Notes under the pieces: model-generated
Seen by the model: the letters and a program-made list of their open reading frames with translations, nothing else
The model's database searches: none
Told to the model about the DNA's origin: nothing
Position numbers and translations under genes: made by a program
In this document: positions 61,111 to 64,000 of the stretch, one piece after another
Position numbering within the stretch: position 1 is the stretch's first letter
Layout: each line of letters begins with the position of its first letter
DNA from: Glandiceps talaboti
Lineage: Eukaryota; Hemichordata; Enteropneusta; Spengelidae
Reading direction: 5' to 3'
NCBI RefSeq assembly: GCF_964340395.1
Contig: NC_135552.1
Location: forward strand, 12,056,194 to 12,120,193
DNA: 64,000 nt

Positions 61111-64000
61111 GTACATGTTGGTGATGCTATCAATTCAAAATTGTACTTTTTACAGTCAAATTAATCGAAACAACTGAAAACTAAACCACTAAAACTAAAC
61201 CAGTGAATGAAACTCCTGGACCGACATACTACAGAGACTCGTGTCAGTAGGTATGGCTTTGATACAGAACTGAAAACTAACCACTGAAACTAAATCAGTA
61301 GGCCCTGCTAAAGAGGTAGTCTAGTTCCAATACGGTACCATTACCATTTACACCTCCACTCACAGTATAGTCAAAGTTGTTAATTAATCACAAAATTCTA
61401 ACCAATAACACAGTCCCTCATAAAGTTACATGTACATGCACACTTAAAAAATCAGTATTTATTGGGGGCAGTTATGTAATGTCCAAAATATGGTATATTC
61501 AGCTCAGGATGCTACTTATACACTGTTATGTCACTATAACAGTAGGGGTGCATTGATTGGATGAACAACTTTTTGTGCTGATTGAGGGACTTTGACCAGA
61601 CGTGGGGTTTAGTTAGAAACCAATGTCCATGTTGGCATCCAGACTACTACAGAGGTGTCTAATAGGGAGGACATAGCTACATGGATTGTGGTTAGCCACA
61701 CATTCTATTAAACACTGTGGTTCCATTGTCCAATGTGTAATTAATGACTTAAGTTTGACAACGCTTAAACAAAATACAATTCTATCCAGTCCACTTTATA
61801 GCTCCAAGCCAATGCAAGACCTGGACCTCTCTCTTATTTAGTGTGACCCCCAACTATTTCTCAACCCTAGATAATTACCATGTGAATTGGTCAAGGACTC
61901 ATACAGGAGCCTAAAATCTTGAATGTGAATTGGCTCTACTTGTTAGCATTATTGAACACAAGCTTGGGATACAATGGTTGGTACCCGCACATTCAAATTT
62001 GGTAGTAGTGCCATTTTTCACACAAGGCTAAATGACATTCACATTAGGGGGATACTGTACCTCGACTTTTAATACATTACTTATGATCAATCCTATCCTA
62101 CCTTCAAAATTGAATAGATGTAAACTAGATAATGAATCCTGTAATAACAATGGCCTAATTTTGAATAGATTTATTGGTTTACTGTACAGTTATACTACAG
62201 TATTTTGAGAACTTGTTGATGTGATTAATCGGGTAACGACCACCAAATGGAACTGCTATTGTGACAAGCTGAATACGGATTTGGAATCAACCATTCAAAT
62301 TTAAAACTCTGCCATAAAAACAGTGGCATTCATGCTCCTGAACCAGTCAAATTGGCTGGTCAAGATTTAGATTACCAAAGAATTCAAAATGAGATGTGAT
62401 TGCTTTCAGTTGTGGCCCTCTGAAGCCAGATGCACAAGATGTATCAAGCTGCAATTTAAATTCAGATAGGCAGCCATATTATCCTGTATTAAACCAGATT
62501 TCATACTGCTCAGCTTCATTTGTAGGTATCAATTATTACAGTTTTCACAAATTACGGTAACACGGCAAGTGTCTTAAAAATACAGTTCTAGACTACATGT
62601 AACATACAGTTGACATGTGCAAAAAGTGTGCTGCAAAACCCTTTTGTATGCCCAACCTAAACACAGGGCTCAAACTTAGAAGGCCTGGCAGACCTGTCAG
62701 GCCAACTTAGCAGTAGTCCAGTACAAATAGCCTACTAGTGCTACACATCTTACCTAGACTACCAAATTTATAAGGTGATAGTCTGTTAGATCAATGGAAA
62801 TCGCTAGAAAAGGATTTTTGTTGCTGGAACAGTTGATTTGACTAAATCTGATTACTAAACCTAGGTATAGGTACGGGTTAAATTCAAGCTCTGAGTAGTC
62901 AAATTTATTGTACTGCTAAACAACAAATGTCCCTCCCCCTTCCTTCCCAACATTCTATCCTAGGAATTAGATTAAATCAAGAGCAAGGGGTGGTGGTGGT
63001 GTTGGAGTAGATACTAGCCCACTGTGATCACATTTGGGGCATTATTCAATCAAAGTGTTAACAAGTGTGGCACCTAAAAAATACATGATTATTGACCTGC
63101 TTGCCAAAGTGTCTCACATTTACTTATATGTATGCTAGAGGTTAAGAAAAATAAATTTCCTGAAACAGCTGGTTGCTGTGGTGGGATTGTTGGTTTTATA
63201 TCATTACCTCCATTTTGTTCTCTACTCTCTTTACACTGCTCTAAAAGCCATCATTTTGTTGCCCTGGAAACAACGAAGATATAAGGACAGATGATGACAG
63301 CATGGTATGGTTGCCAGTGGCAACATATCAATTAACGCCATTATGTCAATACATCTCTACAAACACAATCTGTCAGTTTATCAGAAATCAGAAATCCACA
63401 TTATGCACAAAATTTTACCTGTGAACAAAAATTCCAGAAGAAAATAACAATAATTCAACCACAACAGATTCTTGTCAAATAGAGATATACAGAAGCAAAC
63501 TGAGAATTAAAGCTCTAGTAACTAAAGAGATTTTAAAAAAAAATTTGGTGTTATTTTTTACTTAAACATTTGTGTTATGCTTGCTATATATAGTGTGTAT
63601 ATGATGACCTACATGTACAAGTGATAAACTTTAGCATCTGACAAAATTTAGAATTTGTTGATAAATGACAAGGTGCAGATTTGAAACTATTCATTTTATT
63701 GTTTACACAAGGACATCAATCCATACACAGTACCACTGATGACTAGGAGACGAGCAACTCTGCAAATTACAATTATCAAACACTTTCTATGAATGGTGTG
63801 TAGTTTTCAACTGGCAAAAAAAAACCCGAGAATTAGTCAGAGAAAGTTGTATGTACTGAAACATCTTTTGTCTGAATAAGGCAATGATTCACGATGGATG
63901 GAAGCCAACCAAAACAGACTCTTACCATCTCTAAGCATTCTACGACATGTTAATCCTGTCAGACCTATGAACTAAATGATGCTACGTGTCTGAGCATACG

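Larger units (their letters stand above)
52471..64000. other. 5' part of IGF2BP locus (introns) or upstream intergenic DNA
   Basis: The upstream exons encoding RRM1 should lie on the minus strand at or beyond this interval, but none was identified. Dispersed elements occur at 53.7, 58.05, 58.9, 59.45, 59.6 and 61.0 kb, and a minisatellite at 57.2 kb. Nothing else definable is seen, in particular between 54.2-57.2 and 61.2-64.0 kb. Confidence 0.45.

Overview
The window is AT-rich nuclear DNA of an animal. Genes are split into short exons with GT-AG introns of up to several kilobases, and tandem satellites, microsatellites and small inverted-repeat transposons are abundant. Two conserved animal genes can be read, both on the minus strand. 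The gene content and repeat style suggest a marine invertebrate (mollusc, brachiopod, hemichordate or similar), but the sequence does not fix the phylum.

Gene 1 (exons from 52470 down to the stop at 39484) is an IGF2BP/Imp-family mRNA-binding protein. Fourteen in-phase exons encode the last 557 residues: one RRM (matching RRM2 of the family), a Gly/Arg/Asn-rich linker, four KH domains and an unusual Arg/Gly/Asp-rich tail. The exons for RRM1 and the true N-terminus were not found and lie upstream of 52470, either undetected or beyond the window.

Gene 2 (start codon at 32613) is the 5' end of a class X-like myosin. A six-codon exon 1 and a 33-codon exon 2 (23794-23892) are separated by an 8.7-kb intron. 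Exon 2 matches the N-terminal SH3-like subdomain of myosin X in sequence, length and splice phase. No later motor exon could be identified in 1-23793, so that stretch is most simply read as a very long, repeat-filled intron 2. The two genes run head-to-tail, with about 6 kb between the IGF2BP stop and the myosin promoter region.

The remainder is repeats: a 30-bp satellite (3.85-4.56 kb), a 79/85-bp array with higher-order structure (7.7-9.1 kb), several minisatellites (two of them close to IGF2BP splice sites), microsatellites, a 29-nt G tract, and at least six families of short inverted-repeat or dispersed elements. One MITE family has TAGTCTGTAAG termini and 9-bp target duplications recognisable at five or six loci. 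Another is a PIF/Harbinger-like element flanked by TAA. I saw no bacterial or viral genes, no CRISPR array and no rRNA; tRNAs were not searched rigorously. Apart from these repeat families I do not see a novel multigene system.
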